Shown: in pieces, positions 29,067 to 37,996 of the stretch | Layout: each line of letters opens with the position of its first letter | How positions within the stretch are numbered: the first letter of the stretch is position 1 | From: Desulfobacterales bacterium | GTDB lineage: Bacteria; Desulfobacterota; Desulfobacteria; Desulfobacterales; JAFDDL01 | DNA: 64,000 nt | NCBI GenBank assembly: GCA_034003325.1 | Contig: JAVEYW010000003.1 | Coordinates: 124,001-188,000 of the forward strand | Direction of reading: 5' to 3' | The notes under the pieces: model-generated | What the model was told of the DNA's origin: nothing | The model's input: the letters and a program-made list of their open reading frames with translations, nothing else | Database searches by the model: none | Translations under genes and position numbers: made by a program

Positions 29067-31865
29067 TCAATCGTGAAGGATGAGACCGGATGGTAATTGC
29101 TCTCCAAAAATCGCACTTTCTTCTATCGCCGCCAAGGGAGTTGTTTCAGTGACGAACGGCAGGCAGGAAGATAGCTCCGGAAATCTTTTCATCCAATCGA
29201 CGATACGCGTCAACTGGTCATCGGCCAGGTCGCGCATTCGGTCGCCCGTTTTTCTGGCCAATTGAGAAACTGCCATGCCAACCGGTCGGACGTGAAGCCA
29301 CGACTGATCCATTAATGCTTGACACCAATGAAAGGCTTGGTCCGGTGGAATAACCCGGTCCACGGAACCATAGAGGAGTTCTCTTGCGCCGAAGCGCGAG
29401 AGCGCCCAAAACATCTGCGGATTGCTCCTCTTAGGCGTAATTTCAGAAAGCAGCATCTCACCCCATCGCGTTTTGTCGGTCGGCTGCAAATGTTCCAGGT
29501 TGGCCAGCAGCAGCCAGATTTCGAGCACCTCCTGGGCCGGCATCTTGGTTCGCGCCCCTTTTTTGGGCATCAGTACGGATGTCAGTTCCTGACTCAACTG
29601 CCGTTGTTGGCCTGCGGTAAGCCCGGCGCAAATTCGGCGCCACATAATCCACCACTCGGAGCGCACCTGTGCGTTTTTTGAATGAATCGGCCCCTGTTTG
29701 TGGAATTTCCATAGTTTTTTAAGCCGTTGGGGGTCAAATGCGTCCCCGAACCCAGGCCGCATGCAAAATCCCACGAGGTTCATCCAGCGGCTTTCCTGCT
29801 CCGCAACGATATAGCGGGCCGATTCCAATTCAAGCAGATCATCGCTCAGCATACGGATAAAGGACAAGGGCCAGTGTTCTTTTGCATGCCCCACCGTCTG
29901 CGAGATCTCCTTGACAACCGACTCAAGTTCATTTCGATTGACTTGTGATGAGAACACCCGTTCGATTTTATGGCGAATCCCATCCACAATCGAGGCCTCT
30001 ATCACGCGTGTATCGGCCACCGTAGGGGATACATTCACTCGGTCCCGAAGTTGAAATTGAAGCTGCCAGCGGTGATTGGTCGCTCGACTGCGGCACCAGA
30101 GCGACAGTGTTCCTATTTCGGTATAGGTCGCTTCGAGTTGAACCGGAATTTCGGTTTGCTGGCTCTTTTTTCCGAATTCAATCACGGTTTGCAATGGCGG
30201 CATGGGGGTCAACGAATCATCCACAGTTACCAGATCACCGCAAGCATCACCGGACCGAAAGCTGGAGCTATAGACATCAAAGCGAACCGGTTGATTGGCC
30301 AGCACCTTAAAATTACGGTCTCTTAGTTCAATTTCCGATCCTTCATCCAGGCCGCGTTCTACCAGACATATGGCTTCACCGGGTGTATTTTCCGGACTAT
30401 CCGTTTGGGTGGCCACACCAAGATAATAGGCCCGGGCGCTGCCGGAGCCGACACGAATACCGATACCGGTTTTAACCAGTCCGTAATAAGCGGCGCCCAA
30501 GGCCACCGCCAGATCCGGAACCGGGTTATCCAGCACGTTGGGACGTCCCTTGTTCGATTCACCAAACCAGTGACGCAGCGCTTCTCTAATATTATCCTGA
30601 ATGATATCTGGCTTTAAAGATCCACCATTGAATAAGATATGGTTGGGGGCGGGATCCTCGCGCTGCAGCGCCATCGTGATATCGTTTCGGTGTTGCTCAA
30701 TGAACCAGCATAAATGCTTGGTCACGGCCGCTTCGGGTTCATAAAGAAGACCGAGTTCCGATATGCCTTTTCGTTCGGTTCGCTTTCTGATCGTGCCGGA
30801 GGGTACCAACGGGAAAAATCCCTCCGTCACGACCGACTCCACGTCCTTTCGGGTCAGCTCGGCGGACAAGGTACCGGAAATAAGCTTTCCGCCCTCGCCC
30901 ATCAAGGTAATTTTAACCGCTGCGGCATGGCCATCCAAAAGGGTTTCTTTGGCCTGACGGCATTGATGGCAGAGAGATTTCCAACGATCCGCGCCAAGCG
31001 ATGCGGACTTGCCGGAAAACCGCATTTCTACTGTGCGGGCCAACGCGAGATCAACATTGTCGCCGCCCAGAATCAAATGATCGCCCACCGCAATTCTTTC
31101 AAAACGAGGGCTGCCATCTGTCTCCCGCAAGCTGATCAATGTAAAATCGGAGGTGCCGCCCCCCACGTCGCAGACGAGAATCAATTCACCGGGCCGGACC
31201 AAGTCTTGCCAATGGTGTTCATGCCGAATGAGCCAGGAATAAAAAACAGCCAGGGGTTCTTCGAGCAAGGTGATATTTTTTAAACCGGCCATGGCGGCGG
31301 CTTCAACCGTCAGATCCCGGGCCACCTCGTCAAAAGACGCCGGCACGGTAATAATGATCATCTGGTTTTCGAAAAACAGATCGTCGTTGTCTCCCTTGCC
31401 GTGGTTCCAGGCATTGCGAATATGAGAAAGGTAGGCGGCCGTCGCCTGCACTGGCGACACCTTATTGATATTTCCGGAAACGCCCCAGGGAAGAATTTTC
31501 GCCTGCCGGTCCACGTTGCTGTGGCAAAGCCAGCTTTTGGCGGAAGAAATTAATCTGGCAGGCACTTTGATCCCATGGTCCCTGGCAAAAGCGCCCACCA
31601 CATGCGCGGGAGAATCCGACCAGGGAAGCGCAACGGCTTCTTTTGAAATGTCGTACTCCCCCGGAATGTATAAAAAGGAAGGCAGCACGGAAAGCTTGGT
31701 TATCTCGCCGGGACCAGTTAATTGGGACACGCGAAACAGCTTGATTGCTTGTTGTTTGGCTTTTTGAGAAATATGGGGGGGGATTTCCTGTAAATCCACA
31801 TAGGATACCGCTGAGTTGGTTGTGCCCAGGTCAATACCGATGATGTACCGCTGATCAATCGCCAC
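29067..31865 (-). CDS. Large Hsp70-family protein with C-terminal extension (DUF3731-like)
   Basis: 932 residues. Residues 1-570 or so are a divergent Hsp70: IIGIDLGTTNSAVSY, TVPASFDEVARD, VCDVGGGTSDFTLI, GGDNVDLALA, FNGGSLKPDII. The canonical peptide-binding C-terminus is replaced by about 350 residues that are probably helical; DUF3731 is the family I remember attached to such proteins. Two regions (SSAKSWLCH; SGSARAYYLGVA) are shared with the adjacent 608-residue paralogue. The start is GTG, overlapping the stop of that gene by 11 bases, with AAAGGGA before it. It is the last gene of a three-gene minus-strand operon with the membrane protein at 33744-34508. Function is unknown; a dedicated chaperone is inferred. 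Confidence 0.85.
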   Translation of the reverse strand: MAIDQRYIIGIDLGTTNSAVSYVDLQEIPPHISQKAKQQAIKLFRVSQLTGPGEITKLSVLPSFLYIPGEYDISKEAVALPWSDSPAHVVGAFARDHGIKVPARLISSAKSWLCHSNVDRQAKILPWGVSGNINKVSPVQATAAYLSHIRNAWNHGKGDNDDLFFENQMIIITVPASFDEVARDLTVEAAAMAGLKNITLLEEPLAVFYSWLIRHEHHWQDLVRPGELILVCDVGGGTSDFTLISLRETDGSPRFERIAVGDHLILGGDNVDLALARTVEMRFSGKSASLGADRWKSLCHQCRQAKETLLDGHAAAVKITLMGEGGKLISGTLSAELTRKDVESVVTEGFFPLVPSGTIRKRTERKGISELGLLYEPEAAVTKHLCWFIEQHRNDITMALQREDPAPNHILFNGGSLKPDIIQDNIREALRHWFGESNKGRPNVLDNPVPDLAVALGAAYYGLVKTGIGIRVGSGSARAYYLGVATQTDSPENTPGEAICLVERGLDEGSEIELRDRNFKVLANQPVRFDVYSSSFRSGDACGDLVTVDDSLTPMPPLQTVIEFGKKSQQTEIPVQLEATYTEIGTLSLWCRSRATNHRWQLQFQLRDRVNVSPTVADTRVIEASIVDGIRHKIERVFSSQVNRNELESVVKEISQTVGHAKEHWPLSFIRMLSDDLLELESARYIVAEQESRWMNLVGFCMRPGFGDAFDPQRLKKLWKFHKQGPIHSKNAQVRSEWWIMWRRICAGLTAGQQRQLSQELTSVLMPKKGARTKMPAQEVLEIWLLLANLEHLQPTDKTRWGEMLLSEITPKRSNPQMFWALSRFGARELLYGSVDRVIPPDQAFHWCQALMDQSWLHVRPVGMAVSQLARKTGDRMRDLADDQLTRIVDWMKRFPELSSCLPFVTETTPLAAIEESAIFGEQLPSGLILHD

Positions 31866-33681
31866 CGCTGTCCCTTTCTCGAACGTTGAATTCGAGCTTC
31901 CATTTGCGATCGTTTGTCGTGGAAGCGCACCAGACTTCCAATGTACCGATTTCCGTTACCGCGATTTCCAGGGTAACGGGAACCAGAGAGCCCAGTTCGC
32001 CATCCAGGGTGGTTTCCAAGGTCGTAATCGGTTCGATCTGCCCTTCCCAATCATCGATAATGGTACCGGGCGCATCGTCAAATCGCTCTGCGGAACCCAA
32101 AAAATCAAACATAACCGGCTCGCCTACAACCAGCACGAATTCCCGGGAAGACACAACCGCCATGCTCCCCTCCTCCATGCCGAATGGCGCAATGCATAAG
32201 GCGCGAATGGGCGTGGGCATGCCTGGAACTGCCGGCATGGCCGCGGCAATACCCAAATAATAAGATTTTCCAAGACCGCTGCGAATTCGGATGCCGTGGC
32301 CGCGTCGCGCAAGACCATAATAAGCCGCCCCCTTAGCGACCGCCAGATCATAATCGGTCGCGGCTATTTCCCTGACCGGAGCGGCTTTTTCGGAATCTTG
32401 CCATTGATTGAGAATATGCAACACACGTTTTCGCAGTTCATCGGCCTTCATCACGCCGCCGTTAAACAACACGGCCGTCGGATGGGCCGGTGCCTTCAAA
32501 TGCGCATCCAGCCTGCTTAGAAAACGCGCCAAGTGCCGGGAAATAGAGGGATCAGCCTCATAGGCCAAGCCAATCTCCTTTAATCCGATCCGTTGCGGCG
32601 CCTTCGGTGTCTCGCTCCTGTCACAGGCGGGGAAAAAACCGTCCAGAATGATCGATTCGGCATCCTGCCGTGTGAGATCCGTTCGAAGGGTGCCCCCGAT
32701 CAAGCTTCTTCCGGAACCGAGAATGGAAATCGGGTGCTGTGCCAGACCATCGGCGGCCAATATTTTTTCCTTGGCGTTTCGGCAACTATGCCATAATCCT
32801 TGCATTTGGCGGGCGTCCAGACGTTTTCCCTGATCTGAAAGCCGTTTTGAAAGCGAATAGGCAAGGGTCAGATCCATATTGTCGCCTCCCACCAGCAAAT
32901 GCTCGCCCACGGCGATTCGCTCCAAGGCCAACTCCCCTTCACTTTCGGACACACGAATCATGCTGAAATCGCTGGTGCCGCCACCAATGTCAAACACCAG
33001 AATCATATCCCCAACGGAAACCTGTTCCCGCCAGGACTCACCAGACGCGGCGATCCAGGCATAAAAAGCAGCCTGTGGCTCTTCCAAAAGGGTCACATGC
33101 GAAAGTCCGGCCAACCGGGCCGCTTGAACGGTCAGTTCCCGGGCGACGGCGTCAAAGGAAGCCGGTACCGTCAACAAAATGTCCTGGTTTTCCAGCAGGA
33201 GCCGTTCATCGACCCCGTTGTCCTTTTGTGCCATCAAGTGGTTCCAGGCCTGTCGAATATGATGTAAAATTTTGGCGGACGCTTCCACGGGTGAGAGCTT
33301 CGGGCAATCCTCCGGGCCTTTCCAGGGAAGAATGGCTTTATTGCGATCCACGTGCGTATGGCAAAGCCATGATTTTGCAGAGGATATGAGCCGTTGAGAA
33401 ATTTCAACGCCTCTTGTCTTGGCAAATTCTCCCACGGTAAACGCGGCCTCATCGGGCCAGGGAAGCGATAACGCGTCTTGCGGCACATCATGCGGACCCG
33501 GGGCCAGAATAAACGACGGAAGCATCTGCCGTTCTTCCACCACGCCGGGCCCGACGGTCTGAGGAATATTCAACACATGAACAACCGGGGTTTGACCGGG
33601 TTGTAACCTTGCTTTCGTATACGAGACCACGCTGTTTGTGGTACCGAGATCGATCCCGATGATATATTCAGATTCCATCAT
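31855..33681 (-). CDS. Hsp70-family protein, shorter paralogue
   Basis: 608 residues. Actin-type ATPase signatures of Hsp70 are intact: IIGIDLGTTNSVVSY, TVPASFDAVARE, FDIGGGTSDFSMI, GGDNMDLTLA, FNGGVMKADEL. The last 110 residues form a beta-rich part (TTLETTLDGELGS, VTEIGTLEVWC) in the position of a substrate domain. It resembles the YegD/Hsp70-like families rather than DnaK: it lacks the typical DnaK tail. ATG at 33681 or 33678; no clear ribosome site is seen. It is the middle gene of the operon and overlaps the larger Hsp70 gene. Confidence 0.86.
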   Translation of the reverse strand: MMESEYIIGIDLGTTNSVVSYTKARLQPGQTPVVHVLNIPQTVGPGVVEERQMLPSFILAPGPHDVPQDALSLPWPDEAAFTVGEFAKTRGVEISQRLISSAKSWLCHTHVDRNKAILPWKGPEDCPKLSPVEASAKILHHIRQAWNHLMAQKDNGVDERLLLENQDILLTVPASFDAVARELTVQAARLAGLSHVTLLEEPQAAFYAWIAASGESWREQVSVGDMILVFDIGGGTSDFSMIRVSESEGELALERIAVGEHLLVGGDNMDLTLAYSLSKRLSDQGKRLDARQMQGLWHSCRNAKEKILAADGLAQHPISILGSGRSLIGGTLRTDLTRQDAESIILDGFFPACDRSETPKAPQRIGLKEIGLAYEADPSISRHLARFLSRLDAHLKAPAHPTAVLFNGGVMKADELRKRVLHILNQWQDSEKAAPVREIAATDYDLAVAKGAAYYGLARRGHGIRIRSGLGKSYYLGIAAAMPAVPGMPTPIRALCIAPFGMEEGSMAVVSSREFVLVVGEPVMFDFLGSAERFDDAPGTIIDDWEGQIEPITTLETTLDGELGSLVPVTLEIAVTEIGTLEVWCASTTNDRKWKLEFNVRERDSGGD

Positions 33682-33743
33682 TTAGGTTATGTATTTCCAA
33701 CTCATGGCGCCGACTGGGGCGGTACGGGTTTATAAAAGAGATA

Positions 33744-34508
33744 TTATTGGATTTCCACTTCCGCAGGGGCCAGAATTCCTTCATCCTGGGTTCCGGATAG
33801 CGTCGGCAACTCCTCTTTTTTGGATTGCCATCCGCGATGACGCAAAATGCCCTGAAATGGCGGTTCCCCGCTCACATTTCCAATCAGTTTGATCGCTGCC
33901 GGATTAAACCCCGGTTCAACCGTAACGGCGTCCCCTTCGGTTTTATCGATGATCGGTTTGGGAGCAAGGGATTTATCGATAATTTTTTTGCAGCTTTCGT
34001 GAATACCGCGGACCGCGGCACCGATTTGCGCATCGTCATACAAGCTCAAATCTTCAGCCATAAAGTCGATCAGGCGCCCTTCACGCTGAAGCAGTGATAC
34101 TAAATAAAAATACATCTGTTTATCATGGCGGCGCTTTTGTGCGTGAAGCTCACTGTCATCCGATTTTTTGGGTGTTAGCGTCCGCCCCTGCTTTTTGTCA
34201 ATTGAGAGCGGCATCAATTTCTTGAGCGATTTTCTAACCCCCATCCACAGGGAAAGAGCGGTAATCAAAAAAACAATGGCCAAGGTCGGCAGCGCGCACT
34301 GAAACAGATGCTTTTCGGTTGACGCCAGCAGCTGGGTGATTTTCGGAAATAGCTCGGAATCAGGGGTGATGCCGATCATTCCCGGCAGGTCGGTTTTCAA
34401 GAGCGTCATGCCAAAAAACATGAGTAGAAATACCAAAGCGCCCAGCAGAAAAAAATAAATGATAATTCTGAAAAAAGCGCGGCGTGAAAACATTTTTAAA
34501 ATATCCAA
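33744..34508 (-). CDS. DUF2760-like membrane-anchored protein
   Basis: 254 residues. Two hydrophobic segments near the N-terminus (about residues 14-36 and 75-95) are followed by a polar C-terminal half. That half has QMYFYLVSLLQREGRLIDFM, LYDDAQIGAAVRGIHESCKK and GFNPAAIKLIGNV. These patterns match DUF2760, which I remember as encoded next to Hsp70-like proteins in several proteobacteria. The start is taken as TTG 34508 because AAGGAG lies nine bases upstream; GTG 34526 and ATG 34493 are alternatives. It heads the minus-strand operon with the two Hsp70 genes and may tether them to the membrane. Confidence 0.75.
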   Translation of the reverse strand: MDILKMFSRRAFFRIIIYFFLLGALVFLLMFFGMTLLKTDLPGMIGITPDSELFPKITQLLASTEKHLFQCALPTLAIVFLITALSLWMGVRKSLKKLMPLSIDKKQGRTLTPKKSDDSELHAQKRRHDKQMYFYLVSLLQREGRLIDFMAEDLSLYDDAQIGAAVRGIHESCKKIIDKSLAPKPIIDKTEGDAVTVEPGFNPAAIKLIGNVSGEPPFQGILRHRGWQSKKEELPTLSGTQDEGILAPAEVEIQ

Positions 34509-34610
34509 AATCACTATCTCCTTCACAGCAGATTTTATAACATGCAGTTATCGTGTTGAATGAGGTTGAAACATACCGCTTCCGATTGGGAAGTGCCTGT
34601 TTTCGTTTGG

Positions 34611-34639
34611 ACACTAAATACATCGAATGCTGCTGTCAA
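34611..34639 (-). promoter_or_regulatory. Promoter candidate for the DUF2760/Hsp70 operon
   Basis: On the minus strand TTGACA and TAGTGT are separated by exactly 17 bases, about 100 bases upstream of the first gene of the operon. Confidence 0.5.
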
Positions 34640-34709
34640 GGGGCTTTTGCGGCTTCTCCCCCTATCATCTTCCGTTTTTTGTTGTATCGACAAAGCTGTG
34701 CGCGAATAA

Positions 34710-35111
34710 GTGGATATTGAGGCTTTACCTGCGCCGGTACTCCATGCTAAGGAAATGATGCAAGCGTCAGGGAAGTGGACAACGAACCGAATACAACGGG
34801 AACAAATATCAAAATTTAAAGTAATGACCTTAAAATACGGAAAAAAGACTTTTCAAAACGAACTAATTGCACCTGAGCAACTCTTATCCGGTATCCCTTC
34901 AATACCGATTGAGTCCGGTTCCGGCAATGAGTCTCTATTATCCCCCGCATCCGGTTATCAATTCAGATTTGATTTTGACATCGGCTATCTTAGAAAAAGT
35001 CCGTGTCGCATCTGTGCGAATCAGCCGGAATTGCCGAATTGCGCAGAGTCCTGTCAAGTATTGGATAAACTCCATTCTGTTTTATCCAGAAGCATAACCT
35101 GTTACCGGTAA
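34710..35111 (+). CDS. Small protein with C-terminal cysteine cluster
   Basis: 133 residues from a GTG at 34710; starts at ATG 34755 or 34758 are possible and none has a good ribosome site. The N-terminal half is basic and polar. The C-terminus carries [17 protein letters not shown] and a final SITC, a spaced cysteine set (CxxC ... CxxxC) that could bind zinc or an iron-sulfur cluster. It lies 13 bases upstream of the J-domain gene and is divergent from the Hsp70 operon, so it may belong to the same system. I do not recognise the family; it is accepted because the cysteine-containing tail looks protein-like and context fits. Confidence 0.5.
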   Translation: MDIEALPAPVLHAKEMMQASGKWTTNRIQREQISKFKVMTLKYGKKTFQNELIAPEQLLSGIPSIPIESGSGNESLLSPASGYQFRFDFDIGYLRKSPCRICANQPELPNCAESCQVLDKLHSVLSRSITCYR

Positions 35112-35124
35112 CCGTCACCATACG

Positions 35125-35574
35125 ATGTGGAAAACAGTCTTACTCATATTATTGGCGGTCCTTTACGGAGCCTCCCCCTATGATATTTTTCCGGATTTCA
35201 TTCCGGGCTGGGGGTGGCTTGATGATATCGCCGTTATATGGTTCCTATGGCATCTGTATAAGCGGATTCAGCAACGTCTCATGGAATCCGGGTCTGCAGA
35301 TCAACATGACGGGAAAGGCGCCCGACAAAATGATGCGGGTCGAGCGCACGAGTCAAAAGACCAAACCAACGGAAAACAATTTAAAAAGTCCCCGCATACC
35401 ATCTTGGGGGTCTTGCCGAATGCTTCCGGAGAGGAGATAAAGCAAGCCTACCGGCGATTGGCGAATCAATACCATCCAGACAAGGTCAGCCACCTCGGTG
35501 ATGAGTTTAAACTATTAGCGGAAAAGCGGTTTAAAGAAATTCAGGAAGCCTATCAATCCTTGATGAAACCATAG
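35125..35574 (+). CDS. DUF1232-like membrane segment fused to a J-domain
   Basis: 149 residues. Residues 1-50 have one membrane-associated hydrophobic stretch and the [18 protein letters not shown] motif typical of DUF1232/YkvA. A polar linker follows. Residues 88-149 are a J-domain with [20 protein letters not shown] and the HPD tripeptide in YHPDKV. The HPD loop is what stimulates Hsp70 ATPase activity, and two divergent Hsp70 genes lie immediately across the intergenic region. This makes it a strong candidate membrane co-chaperone for them. DnaJ zinc-finger and C-terminal domains are absent. Confidence 0.87.
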   Translation: MWKTVLLILLAVLYGASPYDIFPDFIPGWGWLDDIAVIWFLWHLYKRIQQRLMESGSADQHDGKGARQNDAGRAHESKDQTNGKQFKKSPHTILGVLPNASGEEIKQAYRRLANQYHPDKVSHLGDEFKLLAEKRFKEIQEAYQSLMKP

Positions 35575-35598
35575 ATCTCCCCTGCTTTTCCGCGAATC

Positions 35599-37206
35599 CT
35601 ATTTTTTCAACCAGTAGGGGTTGATCAGATCTTCAAAAATGGCCAAGGCGGCCGCAGATCCCTGCCCGGTGGCCGTAACAATCTGTTTGTATCCGCCCTC
35701 CACATCTCCGGCCGAATATATTCCGGGAATATTGGTCCGGTGATGGCCATCGTGCTTGATAAATCCGTCAGGCGTGAGCTCAACGCCGATTTTTTGAGCC
35801 AGTTTCACGCTCGGTTCATAGCCGATCGCAATAAAAACGCCGTTCGTTTTAAATTCGGAGGTTTCATTGGTTTTGGTGTTGACGAGAAGCACGGATTCCA
35901 CCTGCTTTTTGCCTTGAATGGCTTGAATCCGAGTATTCCACAGAATGGGGATCTTATTTTCAAATAAATTCCTGGCAAGAAATTCCTGTGCCCGCAATTT
36001 ATCCCCACGATGAATCAGCGTCACCCGAACCCCCATATGATGCAAATGCAAGGCCTCCGTCACCGCACTGTTGCCGCCGCCGACCATCACCACTTCTTTT
36101 CCCTTAAACAAAGGACCGTCACAGGTACTGCAATAGCTGACACCTTTGCCGCTAAATTCCTTTTCACCTTCTGCGCCCAACAGTCTGTGGGTGGCGCCTG
36201 TTGCCAACAGAAGGGTCTTGGTATGAAACTTGCGGCGGGTGGTGGTGACGACCATGGGATTGCCGGGAGCGACATTCAAAACCTCCTCACCCTGAAAAAT
36301 CGGCACATACTCAAGGGCATGGCTGACCATAATATCCACCAGGGTTTTGCCGCCGACTTGCGTGAAACCGGGGTAGTTTTCAACAATAGGCGTTGTGGCC
36401 ACCTGCCCGCCCAGTGCATCACGCTCGATGACGGCGGCCTTTAAACCGGATCTTTCGGCATAAATACCGGCCGTCAACCCGGCGGGTCCCCCACCGACGA
36501 TGACCAGATCGGTTTCAACCAGCGCAGCGTCGCTTTCCGGTATAAAAACGGTCACCGGCTCCAGCTTTTGCAATGATGCCATAAAAAGCTCTTCGGGCCG
36601 AGCTCCCTGGCCTACCAGAATATCATTGGCATAACATTGCGGCACACTCATGGCCGAATATTTTTCAGCCAGATCGATGTTGCTTTGAATATCTATAATT
36701 TCCAATGATACCGTTTCCGGTGCTTCGATGGCCGCCCGAACGCCATTGACCGCTTCTTGTGGGCAATACGGACAGGTGGCGCTCACGAACACTTTAACAT
36801 CTCTGGGAGAATCGATTTTTTTTAATACTTTTTTAGCTTCATCACTTAATTGACTGCTGCCTAGACCAACCAGAATCAGTGTTTCCAGCATGGTTCGGCC
36901 TTCTTCGCCCAAAGGGGCACCAAGCCATCTAATCTTGTATTTTTCGGGTGCGATTAAAAGCGTTGGCGATCTTGTCGCATTCCATTTTTTGGCCAGTTCG
37001 TTGTCCAGAAAATATTCCCTGAATTTTATTTTATCCGTCAACTCTCTAAATGCCCGCATGATTTGCCGATTGGTCTGAACAAATAGGCTGTCATCGCCAC
37101 GAGATACAAAATGATAAACGGGAATTTCATTGGGAAGCTTCTCAAAGGTCGCTCGAAGCTGTTTCATGATATTGGCATTTTCAGATTCTTGTTCGTGCGT
37201 ATCCAT
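35599..37206 (-). CDS. Thioredoxin reductase-like flavoprotein with N-terminal disulfide oxidoreductase domain
   Basis: 535 residues. Residues 1-115 look like a thioredoxin fold without CxxC. Residues 130-215 form a second one with active site CPYC (Cys145, Cys148). From residue 232 a thioredoxin-reductase domain follows: VIVGGGPAGLTAGIYA for FAD, the redox pair CSTC (Cys359, Cys362), VGGGNSAV for NADPH and IYSAGDVEGG. The layout resembles AhpF, the NADH-dependent reductase of AhpC, but no ahpC gene is adjacent. It probably passes electrons from NAD(P)H through the CSTC pair to CPYC and on to a protein partner. It lies 56 bases downstream of ispD. Confidence 0.87.
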   Translation of the reverse strand: MDTHEQESENANIMKQLRATFEKLPNEIPVYHFVSRGDDSLFVQTNRQIMRAFRELTDKIKFREYFLDNELAKKWNATRSPTLLIAPEKYKIRWLGAPLGEEGRTMLETLILVGLGSSQLSDEAKKVLKKIDSPRDVKVFVSATCPYCPQEAVNGVRAAIEAPETVSLEIIDIQSNIDLAEKYSAMSVPQCYANDILVGQGARPEELFMASLQKLEPVTVFIPESDAALVETDLVIVGGGPAGLTAGIYAERSGLKAAVIERDALGGQVATTPIVENYPGFTQVGGKTLVDIMVSHALEYVPIFQGEEVLNVAPGNPMVVTTTRRKFHTKTLLLATGATHRLLGAEGEKEFSGKGVSYCSTCDGPLFKGKEVVMVGGGNSAVTEALHLHHMGVRVTLIHRGDKLRAQEFLARNLFENKIPILWNTRIQAIQGKKQVESVLLVNTKTNETSEFKTNGVFIAIGYEPSVKLAQKIGVELTPDGFIKHDGHHRTNIPGIYSAGDVEGGYKQIVTATGQGSAAALAIFEDLINPYWLKK

Positions 37207-37262
37207 GATAGCCTTCCTTTCCGCTTCGTTTTGGAACCATAAAAATAAAATTGCCGGTTGCC

Positions 37263-37964
37263 TTAGCGACTTTCGTTTTGTCTCATCAATTGAAGAAGGG
37301 CCTCGGCAAGCAAAAGATCCTCCGGCGTGGTAATTTTAATATTGTTTCGACTCCCGAGAATCATTTTAATCCGGTGGCCGGTCTTTTCCAAAAGAACCGC
37401 ATCATCCGTTCCCAAAATGCCCGACGCCAGTGCCTGCTCATGGGCATGCCGGATCAAATCATATCGAAATACCTGAGGGGTTTGTGCCAACCAGACATTT
37501 GCCCGGTCAACGGTGCGAATAATACCGCCATTTTCCGAAATGACCTTTAACGTATCCGAGGCCGGTATGCCCAATATGCAACCGTGATGATTCCGGGCTG
37601 CTTTATAGCAGGCGGATAACTGCGCCGTGGTGATAAACGGTCGAACCCCGTCATGAATGGCAACCAAGCCGGTTGGGTCATTAATGGTTCTTAACCCATT
37701 ATAAACGGATTCCTGCCGCACCTTACCGCCGGGAACCAGCGTAATGGGCTTTTTAGGTGAAACGGGAGGTAGTACAACCTGTCTGCAAAAATCAAAATCG
37801 CTTTCCGGAATTACCAATACGATATGATCTGTTTCCCGGCTTTGATTAAAAACACGCAACGTATGAGATAGAATCGGCAGGCCGTCCAATTGTAAAAACT
37901 GTTTTCGTACCAGCCCTCCCATTCGAAGGCCTTGACCGGCGGCGACAATTACAGCGGAATTCAT
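37263..37964 (-). CDS. ispD: 2-C-methyl-D-erythritol 4-phosphate cytidylyltransferase
   Basis: 233 residues. CTP-dependent MEP-pathway enzyme. The signature VIVAAGQGLRMGG with KQFLQL provides the CTP-binding loop; HDGVRPFI, ALASGILGTDDAVLLE and NIKITTPEDL complete the family pattern. Residue order and length are normal. It lies 32 bases downstream of the HPr-domain gene and 56 bases before the flavoprotein. Confidence 0.95.
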   Translation of the reverse strand: MNSAVIVAAGQGLRMGGLVRKQFLQLDGLPILSHTLRVFNQSRETDHIVLVIPESDFDFCRQVVLPPVSPKKPITLVPGGKVRQESVYNGLRTINDPTGLVAIHDGVRPFITTAQLSACYKAARNHHGCILGIPASDTLKVISENGGIIRTVDRANVWLAQTPQVFRYDLIRHAHEQALASGILGTDDAVLLEKTGHRIKMILGSRNNIKITTPEDLLLAEALLQLMRQNESR

Positions 37965-37996
37965 AAGATAATAAAGAATGCGTTATATGACTAAAA

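Noticed and set aside
30714-31283. 189-codon plus-strand frame
   Set aside because: Antisense shadow of the larger Hsp70 gene, with no homology signal.
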